DNA of 64,000 bases from Pseudomonas alkylphenolica (lineage in GTDB: Bacteria > Pseudomonadota > Gammaproteobacteria > Pseudomonadales > Pseudomonadaceae), in contig NZ_QJRG01000039.1 in assembly GCF_004025535.1 (NCBI RefSeq), forward strand, positions 186,001-250,000, read 5' to 3'. The notes beneath the pieces were generated by a model. It was given only the letters and a program-made list of their open reading frames with translations, had not been told where the DNA came from and searched no databases. The stretch's first letter is position 1. Every line of letters begins with the position of its first letter. Below are positions 18,594-26,543 of the stretch, piece after piece. A program made the position numbers and the translations under genes.

Positions 18594-19396
18594 AACTGAT
18601 ATTGGCCGAGCCGTTCAAACGCCTGTGGGCCGGGCGTGATGCCTTCGACGCCGTGGAGGGCCTGCAAGGGCAGGTATACCGCGAGCTGGAAGGCCGTCGC
18701 ACCTTGCGTACCGAAGTCGAAGGGCGTGGCTACTTCGTCAAGATTCACCACGGCATTGGCTGGGGCGAGATTTTCAAGAACCTGTTCACCGCCAAGTTGC
18801 CGGTGCTGGGGGCAGGCCAGGAGTGGCAGGCCATCGAGCGCCTGCACCAGGTCGGCGTGCCGACCATGACCGCCGTCGCCTACGGCGAGCGCGGCAGCAA
18901 CCCGGCCGCGCAACACTCGTTCATTGTTACCGAAGAGCTCGCGCCGACCGTCAGCCTGGAAGACTTCAGCATTGACTGGGTCAAGCAACCGCCGGCACCG
19001 CGCCTCAAGCGCGCGTTGATTGCCGAGGTGGCACGCATGACTGGCATCATGCACCGGGCGGGCGTCAATCACCGTGACTGCTACATCTGCCATTTCCTGT
19101 TGCACACCGATCGCGAGGTGACGGCGGATGACTTCAAACTGTCGGTCATCGATCTGCACCGTGCCCAGACCCGTGCGAGTATCTCCCGTCGCTGGCGCAA
19201 CAAGGACCTGGCCGCGCTGTATTTTTCGGCGCTGGACATCGGCCTGACCCGCCGCGACAAATTGCGTTTTCTGCGTGGTTACTTCCAGCAGCCGCTGCGC
19301 CAGATCCTTGCCGAAGAGGCTACGTTGCTACGCTGGCTGGAAGGCAAGGCGCAAAAACTCTATGAGCGTAAACAACGATACGGGGACGCGCTCTGA
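18590..19396 (+). CDS. waaP: LPS core heptose(I) kinase WaaP
   Basis: This 268-residue kinase phosphorylates heptose I of the inner core, which is essential for outer-membrane integrity in P. aeruginosa. The kinase-like fold is visible: a lysine in GRGYFVKIHHGIGW, the catalytic loop VNHRDCYICHFLL (Asp in HRD), and the metal-binding VIDLHRAQ. The sequence MKLILAEPFKRLWAGRDAFD is typical of RfaP/WaaP. It overlaps waaG by ATGA and the next gene by TGATG. Confidence 0.95.
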   Translation: MKLILAEPFKRLWAGRDAFDAVEGLQGQVYRELEGRRTLRTEVEGRGYFVKIHHGIGWGEIFKNLFTAKLPVLGAGQEWQAIERLHQVGVPTMTAVAYGERGSNPAAQHSFIVTEELAPTVSLEDFSIDWVKQPPAPRLKRALIAEVARMTGIMHRAGVNHRDCYICHFLLHTDREVTADDFKLSVIDLHRAQTRASISRRWRNKDLAALYFSALDIGLTRRDKLRFLRGYFQQPLRQILAEEATLLRWLEGKAQKLYERKQRYGDAL

Positions 19397-20130
19397 TGGC
19401 GGGTTGGACACTGGAGCCTGGTTACCAGGCGCTGGCGGCGGATTTTGGCAGTATCGATGCGGTCTTCGCGCTCAAGGGCGAGCGATTGACCCGCGATCCG
19501 CTAAGCGAAGTGATTCGCGTAACGCGTGACGGGGTCAACTACTACGTCAAACGCTACGTCGGTGCAGGCAAAGGCTTGCGCCGCTACCTGGGGCGCCCGC
19601 GGATCAAGGCCGAGTGGCAGAACCTCAAGCAGTTTGCCAAATGGGGCATCCCCACCGCTGAAGTGGTGGCCTGGGGCCTTGAACGCAACGGCCTGGCGTT
19701 TGGCCGCGGGGCGATGATCACCCGCGAACTGCCGTGTACCGAAGACCTCTCGGCGCTTGCCGATCGCAAGGACGCCCGCCTGGCCGATCGCGGCTGGGTC
19801 GATCACATCAGCCGTCAACTGGCCCGCCACACCCGGGTGATGCACGATCACCACTTCACCCATAACGATTTGAAGTGGCGCAATTTGCTGGTCGATGATC
19901 AGGCTACGGTGTTCTTCATCGATTGCCCGACAGGTGATTTCTGGTGGGGTTTCATGTTGCGCTACCGGATCACCAAGGACCTGGCCTGTCTGGACAAAGT
20001 CGCCAAGTATCATCTGTCGGCGACCCAGCGCTTGCGCTTCTACCTGCAATACCGTGGACGCGAGCGTCTTAATGCATCGGACAAACGCCGCATTCGGCAT
20101 GTGGTGACGTTTTTCGAGGGACGCGAATGA
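19396..20130 (+). CDS. wapP: LPS core kinase WapP (PA5008-like)
   Basis: This 244-residue lipopolysaccharide kinase-family protein has a catalytic loop FTHNDLKWRNLLV (H-N-D with downstream Asn) and a metal-binding segment FFIDCPTGDFWW. The invariant lysine is probably in NYYVKRYVGAGKGL. It lies between waaP and wapQ, as PA5008 does in P. aeruginosa, where it is proposed to phosphorylate core heptose. The start overlaps the waaP stop, and the stop overlaps the next start by four bases. Confidence 0.82.
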   Translation: MAGWTLEPGYQALAADFGSIDAVFALKGERLTRDPLSEVIRVTRDGVNYYVKRYVGAGKGLRRYLGRPRIKAEWQNLKQFAKWGIPTAEVVAWGLERNGLAFGRGAMITRELPCTEDLSALADRKDARLADRGWVDHISRQLARHTRVMHDHHFTHNDLKWRNLLVDDQATVFFIDCPTGDFWWGFMLRYRITKDLACLDKVAKYHLSATQRLRFYLQYRGRERLNASDKRRIRHVVTFFEGRE

Positions 20131-20879
20131 CTGATTTTCTCGCCAGTGCCGAACAGGCACTGCTTGAGCGCCACGGGCTCAACGGTTTCGAACAGCTCTG
20201 GGATGTCCAGCTCGATGCGGTGGATGAACCCAACACCGGGCGTGGCGGCTGGAGCTGTGTCTACCGCCTGGAGCTGGAGGGCAAGGGCTACTACCTCAAG
20301 CGCCAGCGCGACTACCTGACCCGGACCTTGCGCCGGCCGTTCGGTGAGCCGACCTTTGCCCATGAGTTTCGCAATATCCGTCGTTACCAGAAGCTGGCGA
20401 TCCCGGCGCTGCAGGCGGTCTATTACGGCGAACGTACGATCAACGGCGAACGCCGGGCCATCCTCATCACCCGCGCCCTGGATGAGTGGAGCGACCTGGA
20501 CCGTTTACTTGGCCAGTGGCCGACACTCGATATCGGCCAGCGCCAGGGCATCCTGCGCGCCTGTGGCACGCTCGCACGTACGGTGCATGCGGCCGGCCAG
20601 GTGCATGGCTGCTTCTACCCCAAGCACATCTTTTTGCGCGAGCGCAGTGATGGCTGGCTGGCGCAACTGATCGACCTGGAAAAGACCCGGCCGCTGCTGC
20701 TGGGCGCGCGCGATCGTCTCAAGGACCTTGAGCCGCTCTTGCGTCGTGCACCGAACTGGAGCGAAGCTGAAGTGCGTCTGCTGCTGGCCAGCTACCTGGA
20801 CCAGGCGGCTGACAGCTCGCTGGTCGATACCTGGCTGCAGCGCCTGACGCGCCGCCGCCGTGAAAAAGAGGCACGTTGA
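20127..20879 (+). CDS. wapQ: InaA-type LPS kinase WapQ (PA5007-like)
   Basis: This 250-residue kinase-like protein of the InaA family carries YYLKRQRDYLTRTLR (ATP lysine region), VHGCFYPKHIFL where the catalytic loop should be, and LIDLEKTRPLLLG as the metal-binding segment. The usual catalytic Asp of the HxD loop is replaced (HGC). I believe H-x-C/L-Y-x-K-H-I-F is characteristic of the InaA branch, so this is a family feature rather than a lesion, but activity cannot be assumed. It is coupled to both neighbours by ATGA and TGATG overlaps. Confidence 0.8.
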   Translation: MTDFLASAEQALLERHGLNGFEQLWDVQLDAVDEPNTGRGGWSCVYRLELEGKGYYLKRQRDYLTRTLRRPFGEPTFAHEFRNIRRYQKLAIPALQAVYYGERTINGERRAILITRALDEWSDLDRLLGQWPTLDIGQRQGILRACGTLARTVHAAGQVHGCFYPKHIFLRERSDGWLAQLIDLEKTRPLLLGARDRLKDLEPLLRRAPNWSEAEVRLLLASYLDQAADSSLVDTWLQRLTRRRREKEAR

Positions 20880-22321
20880 TGCGATTGTCCGAACTCAAGG
20901 ATGCCGGGCGTCATCCGGATCTGCCCCTGAACATCAGCCTGGCGGACGCCGCAGGTAGTGCCGAGTTGCAACTGCTCAGCCTGCTGCGGGTGTTGCCCGG
21001 GCAGCGCTATGTTGGTGCGGGGATCTGGCGTGGCAAGCCGGTGCTGGCCAAGCTTCTGGTGGGTGGCAGTGCGGCGCGGCATTTTCAACGTGAACTCGAC
21101 GGTGCGCGCCTGCTGGCGTCGCAAGGGCTGACCACGCCGCTGTTGCTTGCCGATGGCCTGCGTGAAGGTGAGGGTGGCTGGCTGTTGTTCGAGTTTCTTG
21201 AAAACGCCCAGAGCCTTGCCGACGCCTGGGCCGAGGTTGAAGCCCTGCCGCCACTGGCCGATGAGCAGCAGCTCGTGCTGGGCGAAGCATTGGCCGCCGT
21301 GGCGCACATGCATGCCAAAGGCCTGTGGCAGGAAGACCTGCACCTGGACAACCTGTTGCGCCACGCAGGTCAGCTGTACCTGATCGACGGGGCGGGTATC
21401 AAGGCTGAAACCCTGGGCAAGCCATTGTCTCGCCCGCTGGTGCTGCAGAACCTCGGCGTACTTTTCGCGCAACTGCCCAAGCGCCTGGAGCCGTTCATTG
21501 AAGAGCTGCTGGTGCACTACTTGCTGGCCAACGGCGAGCATGCCCTGCCACTTGAAGCGTTGCAGAAGCAGATCGATAAGGTGCGCAACTGGCGCCTGAA
21601 GGACTACCTGGACAAGGCCGGGCGTGAGTGCACGCTGTTCAGTGTCGAGCGCAGCCTCTCGGGCTTGCGTTCTATTCGCCGGCCTGAGCTGGCGGCCATG
21701 CTGCCGGTGCTGGAGCAGGCCGACACGCTGATCGACCAGGGCCACCTGTACAAGACCGGTGGTGCTGCCAGTGTTGCTCGCATCGAGGTCGACGGGCGAC
21801 CGCTGGTGCTCAAACGTTACAACATCAAGAACACCGCTCACTGGTTCAAGCGCTTCTGGCGCCCGAGCCGGGCCTGGCATTCATGGATTGAAGGGCATCG
21901 CCTGGAGTTCCTCGGTATCGCCACGCCGCGGCCGCTGGCAGTGCTGGAGCAGCGGGTCATGGGGCTGCGCAGCCGCGCTTACCTGGTGACCGAGTATGCG
22001 AATGGTCCCGACCTGATCGAGAGCTTTGCGCCGTACATCGACAGTGGCGAGGTGCCCGAGGCGCAACTTCAGGCTTTGCAGGCGCTGTTGCAGCAACTGA
22101 TCAATGCACGCATCAGCCACGGTGACATGAAGGGCCACAACCTGTTCTGGCAGGACGGCCAGTGGTCGCTGATCGATCTCGATGCCATGTGCCAGCATGC
22201 CACCCAGCTCAGCTTTGCCCCGGCCTTTGCACGTGACCGCGCGCGGCTGTTGCGTAACTGGCCAAGCAGCAGCGCTTTACACCAGCACCTGGATCAGCTG
22301 TTGCCGCGGCTTTCGGAGTAA
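20879..22321 (+). CDS. Tandem double-kinase protein of the LPS operon (PA5006-like)
   Basis: This 480-residue protein contains two successive kinase-like folds. The N-terminal half (about 1-230) has the lysine in GKPVLAKLL, the loop LWQEDLHLDNLLRHAG and LIDGAGIK. The C-terminal half (about 275-480) has RPLVLKRYNIKN, the loop ISHGDMKGHNLFW and LIDLDAMC. Both halves keep Asp and Asn in the catalytic loop. I chose ATG 20879, overlapping the wapQ stop. It is the last gene of the LPS operon here, and its 3' end overlaps the convergent toxin-like gene by 28 bases. P. aeruginosa PA5006 sits in the same place; the substrate is unproven. Confidence 0.78.
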   Translation: MRLSELKDAGRHPDLPLNISLADAAGSAELQLLSLLRVLPGQRYVGAGIWRGKPVLAKLLVGGSAARHFQRELDGARLLASQGLTTPLLLADGLREGEGGWLLFEFLENAQSLADAWAEVEALPPLADEQQLVLGEALAAVAHMHAKGLWQEDLHLDNLLRHAGQLYLIDGAGIKAETLGKPLSRPLVLQNLGVLFAQLPKRLEPFIEELLVHYLLANGEHALPLEALQKQIDKVRNWRLKDYLDKAGRECTLFSVERSLSGLRSIRRPELAAMLPVLEQADTLIDQGHLYKTGGAASVARIEVDGRPLVLKRYNIKNTAHWFKRFWRPSRAWHSWIEGHRLEFLGIATPRPLAVLEQRVMGLRSRAYLVTEYANGPDLIESFAPYIDSGEVPEAQLQALQALLQQLINARISHGDMKGHNLFWQDGQWSLIDLDAMCQHATQLSFAPAFARDRARLLRNWPSSSALHQHLDQLLPRLSE

Positions 22322-25089
22322 GCGGCGGGTAATGCCAGCCAGTCGCTACTGCGACCGGGCTGGCGCACCCTGATTCGCCATTGCCCCTCATCCCGGCGCA
22401 ACACCGCCCAGGCCACCACCGGGGCGCGCTGGGCGAGCGGGATGATCAGGTGGTAGTGCTGCGCAAGCAGATGCCGGCGCAGGGGCAGTTGCTGACTGCT
22501 GGCCTGCAGGTACAAGAGGCCGTCATCCTCGTACACGCCATGACCGCCATCGACGGGTTGCCCCTTACGCCGATCCGGCAGGCGGCAGTCCTCCAGTAAC
22601 GCCTCCAGGTCAGGCAGGCCTTCCTGCCAGATCACCGGTGAATCGATCCGCCACTCGCCGCTCTCGCCTCGTGTGAGGGGAAGTTGCAGGTAGGCATCCG
22701 GTTGCCCGGGATCGATCGCGCGCCAGCGTTGTCCGTCGAAGCTGACCTTGTAAAAGCGGCCATGGTTGTCCTGTACGAAGTACTGGGAAAGCCCTTCGAA
22801 TGCCGATGCCTTCTCGTAGACCCCTTCGCCATAGATGCCGTCGATGCGGTAGCGCAGCGTGCTGCGCTCAGGGTTGATCTGGTAGCGAGCCGGCACCGGC
22901 AGCGGCGGACGCTTGGGCATCCCGCGCAGCGCCCGACGCATGAAGCCGGAGCCCACGTAGCTGGTCGCCGCATCGTTGGCGTGACTCAGCGCGTTGTAGG
23001 CGTGCCTGAGGATTCCCTCCCTGTCTTCGTGGCTGAAGGCCTCGGCCCCCTCCCAGACTTCAATGACTGCGCGGCCGATAGAAAGCGCCACCATGGTGCG
23101 ATTGGGCAGCACCAGGCTGACCAGATCAACGATCAGCCAAGCGGTGTCGATGACCGATTGCGCGTTGACCTCGGCAGTGGTTCGCGTGCTCGCGTTGACC
23201 CGCGCGAGTACGCTACGAACCTCCGCCATGTAGCACGCGAAGAACAGCTCGCCGGCGATGGCCGGTTTGCCGAGGTAAGGGCCCAGTCGGCCTTTGGTCA
23301 GTAATTGTTCAACCACAGCAGGATTGAGTTGGGGCAGGCGTTGGCTGATGTACTGACGCAGCTGCGGGCTTTGGCGCACAGCGCGCAGTAGTTCGCGTAC
23401 GCTGGCGAATTCGCGCCAGGAGCGGCGGTCGGGTGCGTCGGGGGTGTAGAGGATAAAGGACGGGACGCTTTGCTCCTGGGCATTGATCAACAGTACGCCC
23501 CGCAGGGTATGGCCTTTGATCAGCAACTGCCGCACCTGAATCGTGTGGCCTTCGACGGAGGGGCGGTAGTCGTTGTCGGGGTAGTCGAGCACAGTGGTTA
23601 CCCAGCGGTAGCCGCGCTCCAGTCGATCCTTGGCGAAATGACCGGCATAGCGGGCTTTGACCGCGTCGGCGCGCATCCGTGCACGATTGATCCGGGCATA
23701 CCCCTGCAGGCGCCATTTGCCAGCGCGCGAATCGATCAACTGGGTGTAGAGAAACTGCGCGTAGCTACCGCCAACGTTCAGGTCACGGATCAGATTCTTG
23801 ACGTAACTCGGTGAGAGCGTGGCAGGGATCTCCAAACCTTGAGCATGAGAAATTCTCGCCGTCAGCCAGTAGTCAAAGTCGAACCAGGGCAGGTTGTGCA
23901 GGGCCAAAACGTCCAGCGGGTAGCTGTGGGTGACTTTGTGCACCAGCTCGTCGCCCGTGCGGACCATGCCTTGCCAGGTGACATAGCTCGATGGGTTCAA
24001 TGGGTTGAGGTGGGAACCGGTCTGCAGCCCCTGGGTGACGTTGACCCTGATCTGCTCAGGGGCTAGCGCGAGGTTCAGGTCGTGCCGAATCCGTGTTTGC
24101 AGTCGCTCACGGGTCCATGCCAGCAAGCTGTGCTGCTGCTGAAACTGGCCAAGGGTGAGAATGCCCGGAGCGGAGGATGCTTCTGTCGCCAGCACCAGTT
24201 CCTGCATGGTCTGCATGATGTGGCTCAGCGCCTGGGTGTTGCTGTTGCGCAGCCAGGTTGGCAGGTGCCTCTCCAGTAACAACGAATAGCGGGTTTTCAG
24301 CACAGCCTGGGTGCCAATAGCGTCGTTCAGGCACATGGCCTTTTTGAGCCGGTCGCCGAAGTTGTCCTGCTGACCCTCAAGCCAGGTGATGTTCAAGCGC
24401 TGTCGCTGGGTGTCGAGGAGGCGCTCGATCTGTGCTTCGAGCAAGTCATCGGTGAACCAGTCATAGCGCAGCCGCTCGGCATGACGCGCGCGCTCGGCGT
24501 CCTCTTCGTTGCAAAAGAGATGTAGCAGGGGCTGGCTTTGCAGCGGGTCGTCGAGGCGCTCGCACAGCTCGGCATGCAGTTCGGCAAGCGAGGCGTAGGC
24601 TTCGATACCGTGGGAAAGACTGCACAGCAATGCCCCGCCGCTGGCGTCTTGGGAGGTGAGCAACTTACCTTCCGGGACGTCCGCAGTGATGACCAGTGCG
24701 CCATGCAGAAAGCTGCGCCAGTTTGGATGGCTGCCCTCCAGCAGCGGCCGGAATACCTGTGGTCGTTGCTGCTGTGGCAGATGTCGGCGTTGCCAGGCAT
24801 GTGGCAGCGTCAGGCAGGTACGTACCTGCCCGGCCTGGTCGGCATCGAGGGTCTGGTCGGCAACCCGCAAGTCGAGTTCGGCGAGCAGCAGGTCGCGGCG
24901 CAGCGTCAGCAACTGCTGCTTGCGGGTGTGCCCGTCAGGGCCAGGGTCTGCCCAGAAAGCTGCCAATGCCCTTTGAAGACGCTGTAGCGCAGCATGGCTG
25001 GCGTCCACGGGCTGTGCCGGGGAGGGAAGGTCGATGAGCAGGGCAGATACCTGCTGATCAAGGCGTTCGATGCGTTCAAGCGGGGTCAT
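22294..25089 (-). CDS. Dermonecrotic-toxin-like protein (DUF6543 type)
   Basis: This 931-residue protein has no recognisable signal peptide. The N-terminal part (LERIERLDQQVSALLIDL, then a leucine-rich helical region to about 125) and the phrases NWRSFLHGALVIT, LSPSYVKNLIRDLNVGG, YAGHFAKDRLERGYRWVTTV, LLIKGHTLRGVLLIN and FILYTPDAPDRRSWREFASV are typical of the dermonecrotic-toxin domain proteins that occur in varying numbers in Pseudomonas genomes. A hydrophobic stretch (about residues 645-680, SVIDTAWLIVDLVSLVLPN) could be a membrane or pore-forming segment. A C-terminal domain follows (about 740-931). ATG 25089 has AGGTG at good spacing; GTG 25098 would add three residues. Enzymatic activity, target, secretion route and an immunity partner are not evident; no neighbour looks like an immunity gene. 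Confidence 0.75.
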   Translation of the reverse strand: MTPLERIERLDQQVSALLIDLPSPAQPVDASHAALQRLQRALAAFWADPGPDGHTRKQQLLTLRRDLLLAELDLRVADQTLDADQAGQVRTCLTLPHAWQRRHLPQQQRPQVFRPLLEGSHPNWRSFLHGALVITADVPEGKLLTSQDASGGALLCSLSHGIEAYASLAELHAELCERLDDPLQSQPLLHLFCNEEDAERARHAERLRYDWFTDDLLEAQIERLLDTQRQRLNITWLEGQQDNFGDRLKKAMCLNDAIGTQAVLKTRYSLLLERHLPTWLRNSNTQALSHIMQTMQELVLATEASSAPGILTLGQFQQQHSLLAWTRERLQTRIRHDLNLALAPEQIRVNVTQGLQTGSHLNPLNPSSYVTWQGMVRTGDELVHKVTHSYPLDVLALHNLPWFDFDYWLTARISHAQGLEIPATLSPSYVKNLIRDLNVGGSYAQFLYTQLIDSRAGKWRLQGYARINRARMRADAVKARYAGHFAKDRLERGYRWVTTVLDYPDNDYRPSVEGHTIQVRQLLIKGHTLRGVLLINAQEQSVPSFILYTPDAPDRRSWREFASVRELLRAVRQSPQLRQYISQRLPQLNPAVVEQLLTKGRLGPYLGKPAIAGELFFACYMAEVRSVLARVNASTRTTAEVNAQSVIDTAWLIVDLVSLVLPNRTMVALSIGRAVIEVWEGAEAFSHEDREGILRHAYNALSHANDAATSYVGSGFMRRALRGMPKRPPLPVPARYQINPERSTLRYRIDGIYGEGVYEKASAFEGLSQYFVQDNHGRFYKVSFDGQRWRAIDPGQPDAYLQLPLTRGESGEWRIDSPVIWQEGLPDLEALLEDCRLPDRRKGQPVDGGHGVYEDDGLLYLQASSQQLPLRRHLLAQHYHLIIPLAQRAPVVAWAVLRRDEGQWRIRVRQPGRSSDWLALPAAYSESRGNS

Positions 25090-25154
25090 GGCCAGCACCT
25101 GGAAAAGGGGCTGGCCATGCTAGAAATGCGCGCAGCAGCGCGGTCGTTACATAG

Positions 25155-25346
25155 TTATGGCACGTTGGCCTTGGGTTTCAGCAGCCCGCGCAGTCCAAGC
25201 ACGACGGGGATTCCCAACCCGACCCAGGACAGCACATCCCAGCCACCATCGCCCAGCAGCGCGGCAAACAGTCCGGCGGCACCCAGCAGGCCGATCAGCA
25301 GCGGCCAGGCAAACACCGTACGGGTGGATTGCGAGCGGTGGCTCAT
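25155..25346 (-). CDS. Small membrane protein of the PepSY/receptor locus
   Basis: This 63-residue protein begins MSHRSQSTRTVFAWPLLIGL and contains two hydrophobic segments (about 12-30 and 36-53, with GWDVLSWVGLGIPVVLGL between and after). It ends in a short basic tail (LKPKANVP). Its ATG overlaps the stop of the PepSY gene (ATGA), so the two are translated together. Small two-helix proteins are common partners of PepSY proteins beside siderophore receptors; its own role is unknown. Confidence 0.75.
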   Translation of the reverse strand: MSHRSQSTRTVFAWPLLIGLLGAAGLFAALLGDGGWDVLSWVGLGIPVVLGLRGLLKPKANVP

Positions 25347-26461
25347 GCTGTTGCCTCCTGTACGCGTGGGCGTCGTTGTTTGCTCCACCACAGGTACAGG
25401 CCGCTGCCCAGGACGATGATGGTGAGCACGTCGAGCACCGCCCAGAGGATCTGCATCGGCCGGCCACCGTAGTCACCGAAGTGCAGGGGCTGCGACAACA
25501 TCATCGCGTCCATGTACCAGGGCCGGTCGCCGACCGCAGTCACCGCCAGTGTACTGGCGTCGATCAGCACCGGCGTCAGCAGGTGTGCGGTCAGGTGGCT
25601 GCCGCCTTTCATGAACACTGCATAGTGGTGTTCACTGGAAAAGCGTGTGCCGGGGAACGCGATGAAATCCGGCACCATGCCCGGCGCTGCCTCACCGGCA
25701 ATATCCAGTACACGGCTGACGGGGGCCAGTTCGGTCAGCGGCGGCGCATCGCGGTAAGGGGCGACCAACGCGCTCAGGCTGTCGTTGCGCCAGGCGGCGA
25801 TGACCAGGTCCGACAGCGCGCTAATCACGCCGGTCACGCCCACGACCAGCGCCCAGGTCAGGGTAACGATGCCGATGAGGTTGTGCAGATCAAGCCAGCG
25901 CACACGCCGGGATTTTTCATGACGCACGGTGGCAAATTTCAATCGGCGCATGAAAGGCGCATAGAGCACCACGCCGGAGATGATTGCCACCACGAACAGC
26001 ACACCCATGAACGCCAGCAGCAGCTTGCCGGGCAGGCCGGCAAACATGTCCACATGCAGGCGCAGCATGGTCATCATGAAGCCTCCGTTGGCTGATGGCG
26101 TTTCCACGGCTTCACCGGTACGCGCGTCGAGCATGAAGGTGTGCGACGAGTTCGGCTCGGTGCCCGCCGTGGCCGCCATGATGGTCAGCACGCCGTTGCT
26201 GTCGTCCTCATCCCAACCGAAATACTGCATCACCTCGCCCGGGCGGTGCGCCTGGGCTTTGAGCACCAGTTGCTGCAGATCGAGCTTCGGCGTGTCGGCC
26301 GGCATGACCTTGAACTCCGGCGCATCGCCGAGCAGGTGGTCGATTTCATGATGGAAAATCAGCGGCAGCCCGGTAACTGCCAGCATCAGCAGGAACAGGG
26401 TGCAGATCAGGCTGGTCCAGGTATGGATGAAGGACCAGCGGCGTATGGTTGTGCTTTTCAT
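25343..26461 (-). CDS. PepSY-associated transmembrane protein (siderophore-locus reductase-like)
   Basis: This 372-residue inner-membrane protein has four clear membrane segments (about 12-36, 145-170, 195-220, 342-363) and large periplasmic loops. Signatures include WSFIHTWTSLICTLFLLMLAVTGLPLIFHHEID, DLHNLIGIVTLTWALVVGVTGV and HFGDYGGRPMQILWAVLDVLTIIVLGSGLYLW. Conserved histidines (RWSFIHTW, LDLHNLIG, PLHFGDYGG) could bind haem. Such proteins next to TonB receptors are thought to reduce ferric siderophores at the inner membrane (inference). I chose the internal ATG 26461 (MKSTTIRRW) as the start. It is preceded by a terminator behind the receptor gene. Confidence 0.83.
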   Translation of the reverse strand: MKSTTIRRWSFIHTWTSLICTLFLLMLAVTGLPLIFHHEIDHLLGDAPEFKVMPADTPKLDLQQLVLKAQAHRPGEVMQYFGWDEDDSNGVLTIMAATAGTEPNSSHTFMLDARTGEAVETPSANGGFMMTMLRLHVDMFAGLPGKLLLAFMGVLFVVAIISGVVLYAPFMRRLKFATVRHEKSRRVRWLDLHNLIGIVTLTWALVVGVTGVISALSDLVIAAWRNDSLSALVAPYRDAPPLTELAPVSRVLDIAGEAAPGMVPDFIAFPGTRFSSEHHYAVFMKGGSHLTAHLLTPVLIDASTLAVTAVGDRPWYMDAMMLSQPLHFGDYGGRPMQILWAVLDVLTIIVLGSGLYLWWSKQRRPRVQEATA

Positions 26462-26485
26462 TACATTTTGTTTCTCGGCTTTCAG

Positions 26486-26518
26486 AAAAACCAAAGCCGT
26501 CCACAGGGGACGGCTTGG
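26486..26518 (-). terminator. Rho-independent terminator after the TonB receptor
   Basis: On the minus strand CCAAGCCGTCC and GGACGGCTTTGG pair around CCTGT (one bulged base) and are followed by five T. It lies between the receptor stop and the PepSY start, so PepSY expression needs read-through or its own promoter. Confidence 0.8.
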
Positions 26519-26543
26519 TCACTGAGCATGGGACGTCAGTGTC

